Part shown: one piece after another, positions 53,305 to 63,882 of the stretch
How the letters are laid out: each line of letters starts with the position of its first letter
How positions within the stretch are numbered: the first letter of the stretch is position 1
From: Tricholomella constricta
Lineage: Eukaryota > Basidiomycota > Agaricomycetes > Agaricales > Lyophyllaceae
Length of the DNA stretch: 64,000 bases
Direction: 5' to 3'
Assembly (NCBI GenBank): GCA_013368375.1
Contig: JAACJP010000005.1
Coordinates: forward strand, 682,001-746,000
Position numbers and translations under genes: made by a program
The notes under the pieces: model-generated
Seen by the model: only the letters and a program-made list of their open reading frames with translations
Databases searched by the model: none
What the model was told of the DNA's origin: nothing

Positions 53305-54993
53305 ATGGCGACTGCAATGCATGCTGCTCACCACGCAATTGCCCTCGCTAATGCGGCCGCCGCGCTCCGTCGAGGCGAGCCGCTGGATGGCACCCAGGAC
53401 CAGATGTGCCTTGCGTGTTACAGCTTTGAGGAGCCGGGAAAAGTGCGTCTCACCCTGAAGCTTTTCGGAAGCCTTTCATATTGCCTCTGAGACTCGATGT
53501 GGCTTCGAGTAGCTCATTCGACTGTCTTTTCTTTTGTTAACTAGAAACTGTTTCAATGCTCCGGGTGCAAGGTCGCGCTGTATTGCAGCGAGAAAGTGCG
53601 TGCTTTTACGTTTTTGAATGATGAGTTTGACTGAGGCAAATATATGGGTATCGGTTTTTTCCCCTCCGGCTATGAACACAGTGTGCGACGATGCATTGGA
53701 AAGGCATAAATGGTCTGGAGGGCCACCGTGACGTCTGCAAGGATCTGAAGGTACGCCTCGGCCATCACAGTCCCCGATTGACTCCACACGCGCGCACCTG
53801 CACAGGCTGCGAATCTCCGAACGCCAGAGATGCAAGCTATCGCGAAGCAATTCCCCTGGACGCAGCTCGAGAAAGACGGGACCTACACATTTGAACCCTT
53901 CCTCACATTGAATGGCCTCCTTGGGTCGGGGCCAGAATTTGGGTGGTGGTCGCAAATACCATGCTGCGCCGACGACTCCCGCTACGTCTCGGGGTTCCTG
54001 TTGCTGGAGGACGAATATCTTAGAGAGGACGTGGGGTGGAGACTCCGGAGCGATCATGTACCTTGGCTCGATTTTGACTTGGCGCTTGGCATTGCGACGC
54101 CTCCAAATGCGCCACCCCCTCAGGAACACAGTTGGAAGAAGTACTATGCTTGGAGAAATTTGCCGATGGAGTCGGTAGCAATGCTGCTGCTGCAATGGCC
54201 ATTATCTGTCTATCGACTTTTGCACCTCCTGGGGCTTGCGTCAGTGCCTTTGGACTCCAATGAAAGGCGCCACCTCACTGTACACCTCCTTGGCGTCGAA
54301 AAAGAGCTCGATGCCTTACCAGTGTGAGTTTTCCATTTCCTTTTGTGCGTTTTCTCGTTTTCTCATCGGAACTGGGGTTTAAAATATAGTTTTGGAGAAC
54401 TGGCACTCCTTCTTCCCAATACAGATCTCGACCTCGTCCTTTTCGGACCAGGCGTTTCAAAGCTCACGGCGAAAGCCCAAGCGCGCCCCTCCTGTATCGC
54501 GTCGCGTCCTTTCGTCTACACCTACAAAGCCCCAAAGGTCGCGGGCGGGGGCACCATCCGCATCGAGCTGTCACGCGCCGGGATCTTCTACGATAGTCTC
54601 AACTTCCCCGCGCTACGACGAGAAAAGCCCGATGCCCTACTCGCCCTAAACGCATTCTTCCCAACAAACTCAGAGTGGCGCGCCGTCGCGTTCGCTTCAC
54701 GCGCCCTGGGTATCCCCTTCGCCCTGACGGACATCTGCGAGACGACCCTCCGCAGCGACGTGCGGCTGTTGCTGACGAGGCTGCCGATCCTCCAGATCGT
54801 GGAGTGGCCGATGGTGATTCTGACGGAGCCGGAGCAGCGCAGGGTGCATCGGGCGGATAGGGTGGAGTCGTATGCGATTGACATGAATCCGTTCATGACA
54901 ATTGGCCCGATGCCGCAGGCTACTCGTATAGGCCCGATCTCGTACAATGGATTTACCCTCGTTGTTACGCCTGGTCGAGCTGTCGCTGGTTAG
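53305..54993 (+). CDS. MYND zinc finger protein with MSS51-like C-terminus
   Basis: The model is join(53305..53442,53545..53595,53682..53750,53806..54323,54390..54993), 459 aa, all phases matching. The MYND finger is spread over three exons: C35-x2-C38, C51-x2-C54, C60, C64, H78, C82 (MCLAC, FQCSGCKVALYCSEK, CATMHWK...GHRDVC). The stretch between CATMHW and GHRDVC is several residues longer than usual. The C-terminal half resembles the domain shared with yeast Mss51 and other fungal MYND proteins (FGELALLLPNTDLDLVLFGP, RAVAFASRALGIPFALTDIC). No targeting presequence is evident, so a true mitochondrial translation role as in Mss51 is uncertain. MYND fingers usually bind proline-rich partners. 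Confidence 0.85.
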
Positions 54994-55990
54994 ATATCGT
55001 GCGATTGTTGGAGAGTGCTGTTTCCGCCGTCCCTGTGACTTCGTCGAACCGATGTTTGCTCTCTTTCTTGTCACGTTTCTTCTCGGCTCCCTCTTGCCTG
55101 TCGTCGCTATGTTGAAATTAATTGACTGATGTGACTCCTTGTCTCCTTCTTTTGCGGAAGAATGCCAACCTAATGGTCGCTTGACCTCGGCGATGATCAT
55201 CGCTCAAGCCTACCAATTTCCAGGAGTCTCGATTGCTCGTAAAAGTAAGACCCTACGACGCCACACTTCATTTCGCCTCCGCATGACGATTCTAACGTGC
55301 TTGGGTATCGGAGATTCCAGATACTTCAAACTCAGTATCGATCGGCAGTAAGCTGGCTATTCCACGGAGTTCTCGTCTGTCCAGAATTACTATAAGCTCA
55401 AAGGCTGACAGCTTTACAAGCCTGTGTCGAAGGTGCGCTTATCATTCTCTTTCAATGTGTTCCAGGCTGCAAATCAGAAATTCGTTGCGATGTGCACGCG
55501 GGTGACCTGGGTTAAACGCAGCCTCCTTCTTGCCTTACTACGCGATTGAGAAGAAATCGCGAGTTCAAAATCTATGGAGTCCCTCATCATTGTAATTTGT
55601 TTCTCTCAGCCGCTCCGTATGCACTTGGCCGCGCAGCAAGGCCTGGGAAGGAGGCTCAGCCGCCTTAGGCCCCAAACTCCAATTTTAAGCTTCAAGGTTG
55701 GTTGATTCCGTGCGCGTTGGACATCAAGAAAATTTGCTTGCGCACATTGCCTGCCATGCATCATCAAACATACATCCCCGAGAAGTGGCCACTCGTTAGC
55801 AAAGCTATTCACTGGGACTCAGGATTCGAAAAAAAATATTACCAGTGTATAACAAGCACAAGATGCCGTCATCAGAATATCATCTGGACCGTCATTAAGT
55901 AGCTATCGGATACATATACAGTAAACGTACAAGCCAAAAGGAAACAGAGACATAGGATGAGGTTATTCAGGAGCGTGATTCCAATCCATT
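54994..55990. other. Intergenic region without gene
   Basis: About 1 kb containing short ORFs only. Confidence 0.55.
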
Positions 55991-56826
55991 TCAAAAGAAA
56001 ACCAGCAGTGCGATGGTGGCAGCAACCGCTGCAGCGGCAGCCTCCCGCCCCAGAGCCCGCCGCGACGCGCCGTTCTTTCCCTCGTCACCAAAGGGGCTGC
56101 CCGGGTTCGACGTGGGGGCACTATCATCGGCAGCCTCTGTCTCCGCCGGATCGAGGCCAGTGAACGTGCTCTGCCGGCGCGTGGTGATGGGCGTGGGGCC
56201 GAGTGTAGCAGAAGGTGGGCGGCCGAGGCTGATCACAGATGTAGGTGTATTTCCGGAGGTGGACGTGATTTCGGTCACACCGCCACGAATTGTGGTCGCA
56301 GGAAGGGGCACACCGGCTCTGTTGCATAGTTGAACGTATTCTAGACGTGTGGTTGGCAATCAAGCTCAGGACGAAATTAGGAAGGGACATACGATCAACG
56401 GAACTCTGGGCGCTGTCGATACTCGCTTGTGAAGGTGTACCGAGGCCGAAGAGGCAGTTCAGGCAATTAACGAAGCCTCGCTCCTCAGCGATAGAACATC
56501 CACACGAGGGTTGCGCAGGTGGTTGACAGGTCTATGAGGAAGATCTCAGCTGATGTCCTTTTTTGAAAATTTTGGGCAAGGAGATACTTACAGCGACGGT
56601 AGAAACGACAGTAGCACATTGAGCTTTGCACTGGGCGGGTATTATGCTGGGGTCGAGAGTCGTCTGGCGCGAGAGAAGTTGGTGGATGCTACGTGGAGCG
56701 AGAGTGGTAGCTGATACTGTCCAACGATCAATCACACAATTCGCAAGCGTAGGACGGGAAATGCTTGTGATGCATACCTTCGGCCAGTGATAGTAGGGGT
56801 ACGAAGAAGAGAATAGATGACAGCAT
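55991..56826 (-). CDS. Secreted eight-cysteine protein, probable GPI anchor
   Basis: The model is complement(join(55991..56340,56393..56531,56592..56716,56778..56826)), 220 aa; introns of 52-61 nt join in phase. It starts with a short signal peptide (MLSSILFFVPLLSLAE). The Cys-rich domain has eight cysteines: AQCKAQC, TC, SCGC, NCLNC, LC. Spacing recalls CFEM-type fungal surface proteins but does not match that signature cleanly. A Thr/Ser/Pro-rich stalk (about 120-190) and a hydrophobic C-terminus (AAAAAVAATIALLVFF) without tail charges follow, as in GPI-anchored wall or membrane proteins. Function is unknown; a surface role is inferred. Confidence 0.8.
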
Positions 56827-57471
56827 TATGAGAGGTGATACTTTATAAGGTCAAGATAGAGATCCCTACACAGACTGGAAGGTGTGAGGCGTGTCGAATT
56901 GTCGCTCTGCCGTCTGAGTCTTTATAAAGCTGACACAAGTGAGTTACTGAATGGTTGACGCCAAGTTATCAGTTGACGTTCGATGTGCAATGCATCCAAG
57001 ATACAAGCGCTAGTTTACATCCCGCGAATCGAGGAGTTCCGATGTTTCACTTCTGACAGCTGCGATCAAGCCACATGTAGAGCCTCGTCATTTCCTCGGT
57101 CGAATAGGCACGAGGCATAGTAAACAGACGGCTTCACAGTTGCTATCCGGAGCCTATCGCTCCAGTAACATTCTCTCTAGATTACAGAGACTTCTGCAGG
57201 CCTGAATCAGGAACGAATGTAGAGACGAGCGAGTCAACTAGTCTGTTGCATAACTCGAGAGGGAATCGGCGACGACCAGTTACCGCTGCATATCCTGGGG
57301 GGCGCCTAATTGACTTTTGATAAAGGCAAAGACGACAGGCAGCGGCAGGTCGCACTACAATGTGAATGACAGTCGGCGGTCAGGATCAGGGGTTGTTACT
57401 CGAAGCTCAAGTGATCGCCGTTGTGTGCATAGGTGTGACTGCCCCATGCGGCCCTCTTCAAATGTGCAACC
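56827..57471. other. Intergenic region up to the copia element
   Basis: Upstream flank of the GPI-type gene; no clear ORF start. The last 75 bp on the minus strand read AHLKRAAWGSHTYAHNGDHL before a stop, possibly part of a locus cut by the element. Confidence 0.4.
57467..57471 (+). repeat. Target site duplication CAACC (left)
   Basis: CAACC directly before the left LTR, matched by CAACC at 62476-62480 after the right LTR. Confidence 0.9.
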
Positions 57472-57787
57472 TGTTGTTGAACGACGCGACTCGCGCTAAT
57501 TGACGCGCCGGAGACCACGTGACGGCGCGCGCCCCGATCGAAGAATAGGAGGGAAAGGCGTGGAACGCACGGAGGCAAAAGTGGTACTGTACAGTACCAC
57601 CGTAGGTAGTGTCCCGCGCCCCAGATCATGCCTCAGTCGTTTCCCCGATAAACGAACTGAGGTATGTGACTTGTATTTACCAAATAACGGACTTTATACT
57701 TACGACTTATATTAGCACTACGTTACAACAGGTATATACTAATATAGTCGTTTCCCCGATAAACGAACTGAGCACTACGTTACAACA
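57472..57787 (+). repeat. Left LTR of copia element
   Basis: 316 bp, TGTTG...CAACA ends. It looks identical to 62160-62475. A 27-bp motif (AGTCGTTTCCCCGATAAACG onward) occurs twice, at 57635 and 57746. The terminal 16 bp also occurs at 57715-57730. Confidence 0.95.
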
Positions 57788-57905
57788 GGTTATAGGCCCT
57801 TGCTTGCGCTTCACACACTCCCGCTCAATAACCACGGGAAACCACTCACAAAGATTTGAGAACCAAAGAATTAAATACCCCGACTACTGAAACACAACGG
57901 AAAAA

Positions 57906-60900
57906 ATGTCTAACCCGGCCCTTTTCCTCATGTCCCCCGACGACAAATTTAGCGGCTCTAACTGGCTTGCTTTTAAAACGACTGTCCTTGCCGCCGCCAA
58001 AGCCCGTGGACTTTTAGGATACCTGTTGGGCACCATCACGGCGCCCGACCCCAACGCCCTCATCGCACCTACAGCGTACTGGGGAGCACACAGCCCCACC
58101 GCCGAGGAGTGGGAACAGCGCGATGCATACGCACAGAGCTTGGTAACCCTCAACGTGACCAACCCCATCGGACAGGGCGTCGACATGGACGGCACCGCCG
58201 CCGATACATGGGCATCCCTGACATCGCTGCACGATGCGACATCTGACCTCGCCCTCATCAACGCCGAGGCTATCCTGGCTGACATCCAATACACGGAGGG
58301 GGCTGACATCGACAGCCATTTTGCCGCCCTGCGTGTGGCGTGGAGCAACGCGAACGCGCAGGGTGCCAACATCAGCGACCCAAAGTTCAGGATGATCGTC
58401 CTGAAGTCGATGCCCACCTCATGGGCAGTCCTCGTGTCCACGCTGATGCACGTCCCCGAATCGGCAGGCGTCATCACGCACCTTACGCTGCACGCCACAC
58501 TCCTACGCGCCAAAGCAGGAGGATCGACGTCCCAGTCAACACAGGCCCTCTCGACGCAGTCAGGGGGAGGACGTCGCACAGTGCGCCACCCGCACCTCAA
58601 ATGCGAGAACTGCGACAAACTAGGCCACTTGAAAGGCGACTGCTATCGAGAGGGAGGGGGAAAAGCTGGACAATACCCGGACTGGTGGAAGAATAAACCG
58701 TCAAATAGCACGACCACGCCAACCCCAGCCACAAGCGCGACACCTACCGCAAACTCCACCGTATCCACCACACCGAGCCCCATGTACCTCGCACTAGCCA
58801 CCGCCAAGCCCAACGCCGCACTTAACCCAGCGAACGACGCCACATTCCTCACATATGCGGATTCCGCCGCCAGCAACCACTTCTTCGCGGACAGAGGAGC
58901 GTTTGAGACGTACGGACCGATCCCCGATGGTGAGACGGAGGGCTCCACGGCCACCGGAGGAGGATTCACGATGGCAGGGATGGGCAGAGTCAGAAAGTTT
59001 GTGGAATACGAGGGGAGGACGGTAGAGCTCACCTTCGAAAACGCAATACACGCGCCGGACCTCACGCACAACCTCATATCCATCGGATGCCTCAGCCTGA
59101 AGGGATGTAGCACCACATTCTCCAAGGACGGTGCTCGCTTCCTCGACCCAACCGGCGCACCTTTCATGCACGGAGTGGCCACCGGCACCATGTACAGAAT
59201 CCGATTCACCAGCGCCACCCTGATACCGTCCCGGTTCTCCGCCCTTGTCACCCAGCCAGCACGCTCAAACAATAGCCCAGCCTCGCTCGAAACCTGGCAT
59301 CGCCGACTTGGGCATATCTCGGAAGCGACCGTCCTCAGCATGCTTCGCAAAGACCTTGTGCGAGGCATGACAATGCTGAAGAGGAGCACCGACGGGCGAT
59401 GCGAGGATTGCATCATGGGCAAGCATGCCCGACGCCCGTTCGATGCAGTGGTGGAGCCGGAGAGTGAGCCAAATGAGAGGGCATGCTTCGACCTCTGGGG
59501 ACCAGCTCGCGTCCAGACCCCCGGGGGAAAGATCTGGATGATGCTGGGTAGCGATCACGGTGGCGCCGGAACAGAGATCTTCCTACTCGCAGACAAAAAG
59601 GCGTCCACGACCGTCGTCCCGCTCAAGGAGTACGTCGCACTGAAGGAACGTCAGACGAAGAAGTTGCTGAAGGTGGTGCGAACCGATGAAGGAGGGGAGT
59701 TCGTCAACGAACTGTGGGACGCGTTCTGCAAGGAGAAAGGCATTACTCACGAGACGACCCCACCATACTCCTCCGCGGCAAATGGGGTAGCCGAGAGGGC
59801 AAACAGAACGATCCTCGACCGCGGACGAAGCATGCTGTTTGAGTCCGGCTTACCTGCGACGTACTGGGGCGAGGCGATGGCAACCGCTGTGTACATAATG
59901 AACCTTGTCCCATCTAGCCGTCACCCCGGCACTACGCCCTTCGAGATCGCAACCAAGACAAAGCCAGACGTATCCTACCTGCGACCGTTTGGATGTGTGG
60001 CATACGCCCATGTCCCGAAGGAGCTCGGCGGAAGCAAACTGGACCGGCGATCAATCAAATGCGTGTTGATCGGATATTTCGGACCGGGCGACTATAAACT
60101 GCTCGATCGATCAAACGGAAGCATCATTAGGTCCCGTGACGTCATCTTCGAGGAGGGACGCGCAAATCGTACGCTGGGCCCACCTACCGAGAGTGCCACC
60201 CTGGGCGACCAGGAGGACATACTGCCGGCATACCCCCCTGGCCCATCGGAGGCCGAGGACATACCCCTGGCTAACAGCGACGACGAAGACGACTCGTCAG
60301 AATCTGAGGCGCCCGAGACCATCATTAGGTGTTCGACTCGAATAGCCGCCCCATCCGCCGGAGCCGTCGCAGCCGCAGAGACCGAGCGCGATGCACAGGA
60401 CGCGGCAGCCCGCAAGCTGGACTGGGCACGCGAGAACAAACGGTCGACGAATACAGCGCTCATGACCACCGCCGCCAACTCAGATCCAGCCTGGGTACCA
60501 CGATCGTACTCCGAGGCGATGACCCGCCCGGACCTCTGGAAAGAACCGATGGACGAAGAGATGGCGAGGATGGCGGAGAGGGAGGTCTGGACACTGGTCG
60601 CGAGACCGGAGGGGGCGAGGACGATGAAAAACCGGTGGACTTTCGCGGTAAAGTACGACGAAGACGGCCGACCAGTCAAACGCAAAGCGCGATTGGTGGC
60701 GAAGGGGTTCACCCAGATACCCGGCGTTGACTATTTCGAGTCGTACGCCTCAGTCGTCCGCTACGAGTCCCTGCGGATCAACCTGGCTGTCGCCGCGGCG
60801 CTTGACATGGAGACCTGGCAAGTTGATTACACCAGTGCATACCTAAACTCACCAAACCAGGTACCCGTCCTCATGGAACAACCGGAAGGATACGAGAAGA

Positions 60901-62132
60901 ATTCTATAGAGGTGTACGAGATACAGATAGCGGCGGGGAATAGAGTGAGCAGCGACGACACCGGTCCAGAGGAACCAGGGGACGCGAAGAACATTGTAGC
61001 CCTCGTCGACAAAGCCATCTACGGCACCATGGACGGCGCCCACAACTGGTGGAAGACGTTGGACGCCGAGATGACGAGGCTCGGGTACACAAAGTCGAGA
61101 GCCGACCAGTCCGTGCGTTGGAGGAAACGAGGGGACGAAACAACGGTTACGTGCACCTATACTGACGACGTAACAGGCATTTCCTCCACGACAACGGGCG
61201 CGGCTATTGCGAAAAGGGAGCTGGGGGAGAAGTACGAGGTGAAGGACCTGGGGGAGATTAAGATGGTGTTGGGCATACGCGTAGAATGCGACCGTGCAAA
61301 CCTCACGCTCACTCTCGACCAGGAAGAGTATCTCAAGAGGGTGCTCGATCGCCATGGGATGCGCGAATGCGCACCAAAGTACACGCCACTCCCCACCGGC
61401 ACGACTCTGACGCGCGGACAGGCGCCTGAGACCGAGGAAGACAAGGAGTTCATGAGGAACAAGCCGTACCGCGAGGTCCTCGGGGCGGTAATGTACGCGC
61501 AGGTGGCCACCCGCCCAGATCTCTCCTTCGCAGTCGCATCCCTCAGCCGCTTCAGCGCGAACCCAGGACGAGCGCACTGGGAGGCACTTATGCACGTCCT
61601 CCGGTACATCAAAGCCACGCTCCACTACAGAATCCGATACGGAGGGAGCGACACCAACATCGCACCATACGGATATGTGGACTCTGACTATGCCGCCGAC
61701 CCAGATAGCAGGAAGTCTGTGACGGGGATGGTTTTCATACAGGCGGGCGGACCGACAGCGTGGAGCTCCAGGTTCCAGGAGACCGTAGCCACCTCAACCA
61801 CCGAGGCAGAGTATATGTCCATCGCGCGCGCGGCACAGCAACTGATGTGGATGTACTCATCACTCGCAGAGATCGATCTCCCACAGCCTCGACCAGCAGT
61901 ACTCTACGCAGACAACAACGGCGCCATATCCCTCACAGAGAACACCAAAGGAAACGCGCGCGTCAAGCATATTGACGTGCGCCACCACTATATCCGTGAA
62001 CGCGTCGAAGAGGGCAACATAACGGTATCATATGTACCCAGCGCCGAGAACCTCGCCGACCTCCTCACCAAACCCCTCCCGCGCCCAGCTCACCACCAGA
62101 TCTGTGTCGCGCTTAGATTGTGCGAGGAGTAA
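57906..62132 (+). CDS. Copia Gag-Pol polyprotein
   Basis: 1408 aa without stop or frameshift. The Gag part has a CCHC knuckle at about 233-246 (CENCDKLGHLKGDC). The protease active site is DSAASNHF (about 319). The GAG-pre-integrase motif is ETWHRRLGHI (about 463). The integrase has D,D,E in CFDLWGP, VRTDEGGEFV and GVAERANRT. RT starts near 895 (WTFAVKYDEDGRPVKRKARL, VAKGFTQIPGVDYFESYA) with the catalytic YTDD at about 1085-1088. RNase H has YVDSDYAADPDSRKSVTG, TTEAEYMS and VLYADNNGAI. The ending NLADLLTKPLPRPAH is typical. All enzyme motifs look functional. Gag and Pol are a single frame, as in other fungal copia elements. Confidence 0.95.
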   Translation: MSNPALFLMSPDDKFSGSNWLAFKTTVLAAAKARGLLGYLLGTITAPDPNALIAPTAYWGAHSPTAEEWEQRDAYAQSLVTLNVTNPIGQGVDMDGTAADTWASLTSLHDATSDLALINAEAILADIQYTEGADIDSHFAALRVAWSNANAQGANISDPKFRMIVLKSMPTSWAVLVSTLMHVPESAGVITHLTLHATLLRAKAGGSTSQSTQALSTQSGGGRRTVRHPHLKCENCDKLGHLKGDCYREGGGKAGQYPDWWKNKPSNSTTTPTPATSATPTANSTVSTTPSPMYLALATAKPNAALNPANDATFLTYADSAASNHFFADRGAFETYGPIPDGETEGSTATGGGFTMAGMGRVRKFVEYEGRTVELTFENAIHAPDLTHNLISIGCLSLKGCSTTFSKDGARFLDPTGAPFMHGVATGTMYRIRFTSATLIPSRFSALVTQPARSNNSPASLETWHRRLGHISEATVLSMLRKDLVRGMTMLKRSTDGRCEDCIMGKHARRPFDAVVEPESEPNERACFDLWGPARVQTPGGKIWMMLGSDHGGAGTEIFLLADKKASTTVVPLKEYVALKERQTKKLLKVVRTDEGGEFVNELWDAFCKEKGITHETTPPYSSAANGVAERANRTILDRGRSMLFESGLPATYWGEAMATAVYIMNLVPSSRHPGTTPFEIATKTKPDVSYLRPFGCVAYAHVPKELGGSKLDRRSIKCVLIGYFGPGDYKLLDRSNGSIIRSRDVIFEEGRANRTLGPPTESATLGDQEDILPAYPPGPSEAEDIPLANSDDEDDSSESEAPETIIRCSTRIAAPSAGAVAAAETERDAQDAAARKLDWARENKRSTNTALMTTAANSDPAWVPRSYSEAMTRPDLWKEPMDEEMARMAEREVWTLVARPEGARTMKNRWTFAVKYDEDGRPVKRKARLVAKGFTQIPGVDYFESYASVVRYESLRINLAVAAALDMETWQVDYTSAYLNSPNQVPVLMEQPEGYEKNSIEVYEIQIAAGNRVSSDDTGPEEPGDAKNIVALVDKAIYGTMDGAHNWWKTLDAEMTRLGYTKSRADQSVRWRKRGDETTVTCTYTDDVTGISSTTTGAAIAKRELGEKYEVKDLGEIKMVLGIRVECDRANLTLTLDQEEYLKRVLDRHGMRECAPKYTPLPTGTTLTRGQAPETEEDKEFMRNKPYREVLGAVMYAQVATRPDLSFAVASLSRFSANPGRAHWEALMHVLRYIKATLHYRIRYGGSDTNIAPYGYVDSDYAADPDSRKSVTGMVFIQAGGPTAWSSRFQETVATSTTEAEYMSIARAAQQLMWMYSSLAEIDLPQPRPAVLYADNNGAISLTENTKGNARVKHIDVRHHYIRERVEEGNITVSYVPSAENLADLLTKPLPRPAHHQICVALRLCEE

Positions 62133-62152
62133 TCGGGGAGTTGCGCGAGTCA

Positions 62153-62159
62153 GGGGGAG
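62153..62159 (+). other. Polypurine tract of copia element
   Basis: GGGGGAG directly before the right LTR; the usual start of plus-strand DNA synthesis. Confidence 0.75.
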
Positions 62160-62475
62160 TGTTGTTGAACGACGCGACTCGCGCTAATTGACGCGCCGGA
62201 GACCACGTGACGGCGCGCGCCCCGATCGAAGAATAGGAGGGAAAGGCGTGGAACGCACGGAGGCAAAAGTGGTACTGTACAGTACCACCGTAGGTAGTGT
62301 CCCGCGCCCCAGATCATGCCTCAGTCGTTTCCCCGATAAACGAACTGAGGTATGTGACTTGTATTTACCAAATAACGGACTTTATACTTACGACTTATAT
62401 TAGCACTACGTTACAACAGGTATATACTAATATAGTCGTTTCCCCGATAAACGAACTGAGCACTACGTTACAACA
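62160..62475 (+). repeat. Right LTR of copia element
   Basis: 316 bp, appears identical to the left LTR (57472-57787). Confidence 0.95.
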
Positions 62476-62480
62476 CAACC
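62476..62480 (+). repeat. Target site duplication CAACC (right)
   Basis: Matches the five bases before the left LTR. Confidence 0.9.
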
Positions 62481-63120
62481 ATGGATAGCAAAAGTGCCCG
62501 TGGAAAGCACGAGACCAGTCACTAATGAGATCCAGAAATGCTTTGCCTTGAAGGGTAGAAAAAATTTGCTTGCCGTGCGGTGTCCAACTTGCTTTGACAA
62601 GCGCGACTGACAATTGCTCCTTATCATTGCCAAGGAGACGTACATGGGCACTGTGATAGCGCAGGGGCCAAAGCACAGTAGCGTTAGGAGAGAAAGGAGG
62701 AGCCACGGCGATGGTCCGAGAGTTACACCCAAGCGATCACGAGAAGCACCGTGACAGCACAAGTCGAGTAGCCCAGGATCCATCTACACCGAGGAACACT
62801 TTTATCTCCTCGATCGATTGAATCCCTGACAGTCCGCCGTTCCAAGCCCATCCGTAGGTTGTCCTTGTAATCGCGCATGAGGCTTATAAGTTATACTTGA
62901 AATAAGCACCGAGGTGACCGGAACTATCACTGGATAATTGTGAGCCCGCTCGGGTACTTGCGCACAAGCGACCAGTGGGCCAGTCTTCGTGAAAGTGGTT
63001 TGTGCTTGCTAGCATGGTACTTTTCGAAAATTTGACTCGGACATGGCACTCTTGGAAGGGTGAACTTGTGGGACTTGCCAAGTCAAAGATGTCGACACAA
63101 AGCCAAGAGCTAATCATCGT
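62481..63120 (-). other. Coding-like minus-strand stretch beside the element
   Basis: Minus-strand open pieces read like protein. One (about 62481-62706) reads APPFSPNATVLWPLRYHSAH and ALVKASWTPHGKQIFSTLQG up to the LTR edge. Another (about 62886-63117) reads HVRVKFSKSTMLASTNHFHE to a possible donor GTATAA. They lie in different frames with no complete model. A host gene may be interrupted by the copia insertion. The family was not recognised. Confidence 0.3.
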
Positions 63121-63882
63121 ATACAGTATGACTTACCGACAGCAAACGGCGCCCAACGTCTGGCGAACCCGGTGACTTAGTGACATGGTCGCGAGATTAA
63201 CGCTTGCGTCGCAAACAGGCTGGCCTTAAATTTCAAAGGGTCTTCGCTACAAGACAGAACCGACATCGAGATACCCGGACTGCCCAAGCTCTTTGCAGGC
63301 CGCACATTCGCGCTGCACAAAGCATGTGACAAGTCCCGCTGTTTTCGAGAAATAACATTTATAACAGTATCATAGTGAATTATTCCCGTGAATGTAGGCA
63401 TATGTATAGGCATGTAGGTGGAGTTCGAAATATGAGTAAATGCATAAGTACATAAGTTCATAGTAAGCAGCATAGTACGTTTAGACGATGGATACAGACA
63501 GACATTAGATGGTGATTGAGACAGCGAGGATGGCGAGTAGCAGTAACTTGAATGAGATGCGGATATTGGTAATGCGTAATGCGTGAATGGATGGTGATAA
63601 CAAGTACACAGCGATGCAATGGCGCGAGCGCCAGAGGAAGGACGCGGGAGGTTGCGTAGCGGAGAGTGAATGAGAATTGAAGGAGTGACGATGATGTGGG
63701 GATGCGAAGTAACGAAAGGAATGACAGTTGATCGAGATAATTTCGGCGGCGAGAGTCGGTTCGGGGGAATGGGGAGGGAGAGGGGGGGTTCAATGACCGG
63801 GAAGAATGCGGCGACACCATGAGCATCAGACTACGTCTGCTGTGATGCTGGAACAATAAAACGCATCAGGGATCCGGAGGGC
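63121..63882. other. No supported gene
   Basis: Flanking sequence with short ORFs; a 132-codon minus frame (63458-63856) has no ATG-led or domain support. It may be the 3' UTR of the gene ending at 63883. Confidence 0.45.

Larger units (their letters stand above)
57472..62475 (+). mobile_element. Intact Ty1/copia LTR retrotransposon
   Basis: 5004 bp, flanked by CAACC on both sides. Two 316-bp LTRs look identical. One uninterrupted polyprotein runs in the order Gag, protease, integrase, RT, RNase H, the order that defines copia. A polypurine tract lies at the right LTR. A complete ORF and matching LTRs point to recent insertion. I could not assign the primer tRNA from the sequence after the left LTR (GGTTATAGGCCC). 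Confidence 0.95.

Noticed and set aside
55991..56826. Hydrophobin identity for the eight-cysteine protein
   Set aside because: The paired CC positions of hydrophobins are missing; cysteines are CxxxC, CxC and CxxC.
57884..62132. Minus-strand ORFs across the copia polyprotein
   Set aside because: Shadow frames of the intact Gag-Pol coding strand.
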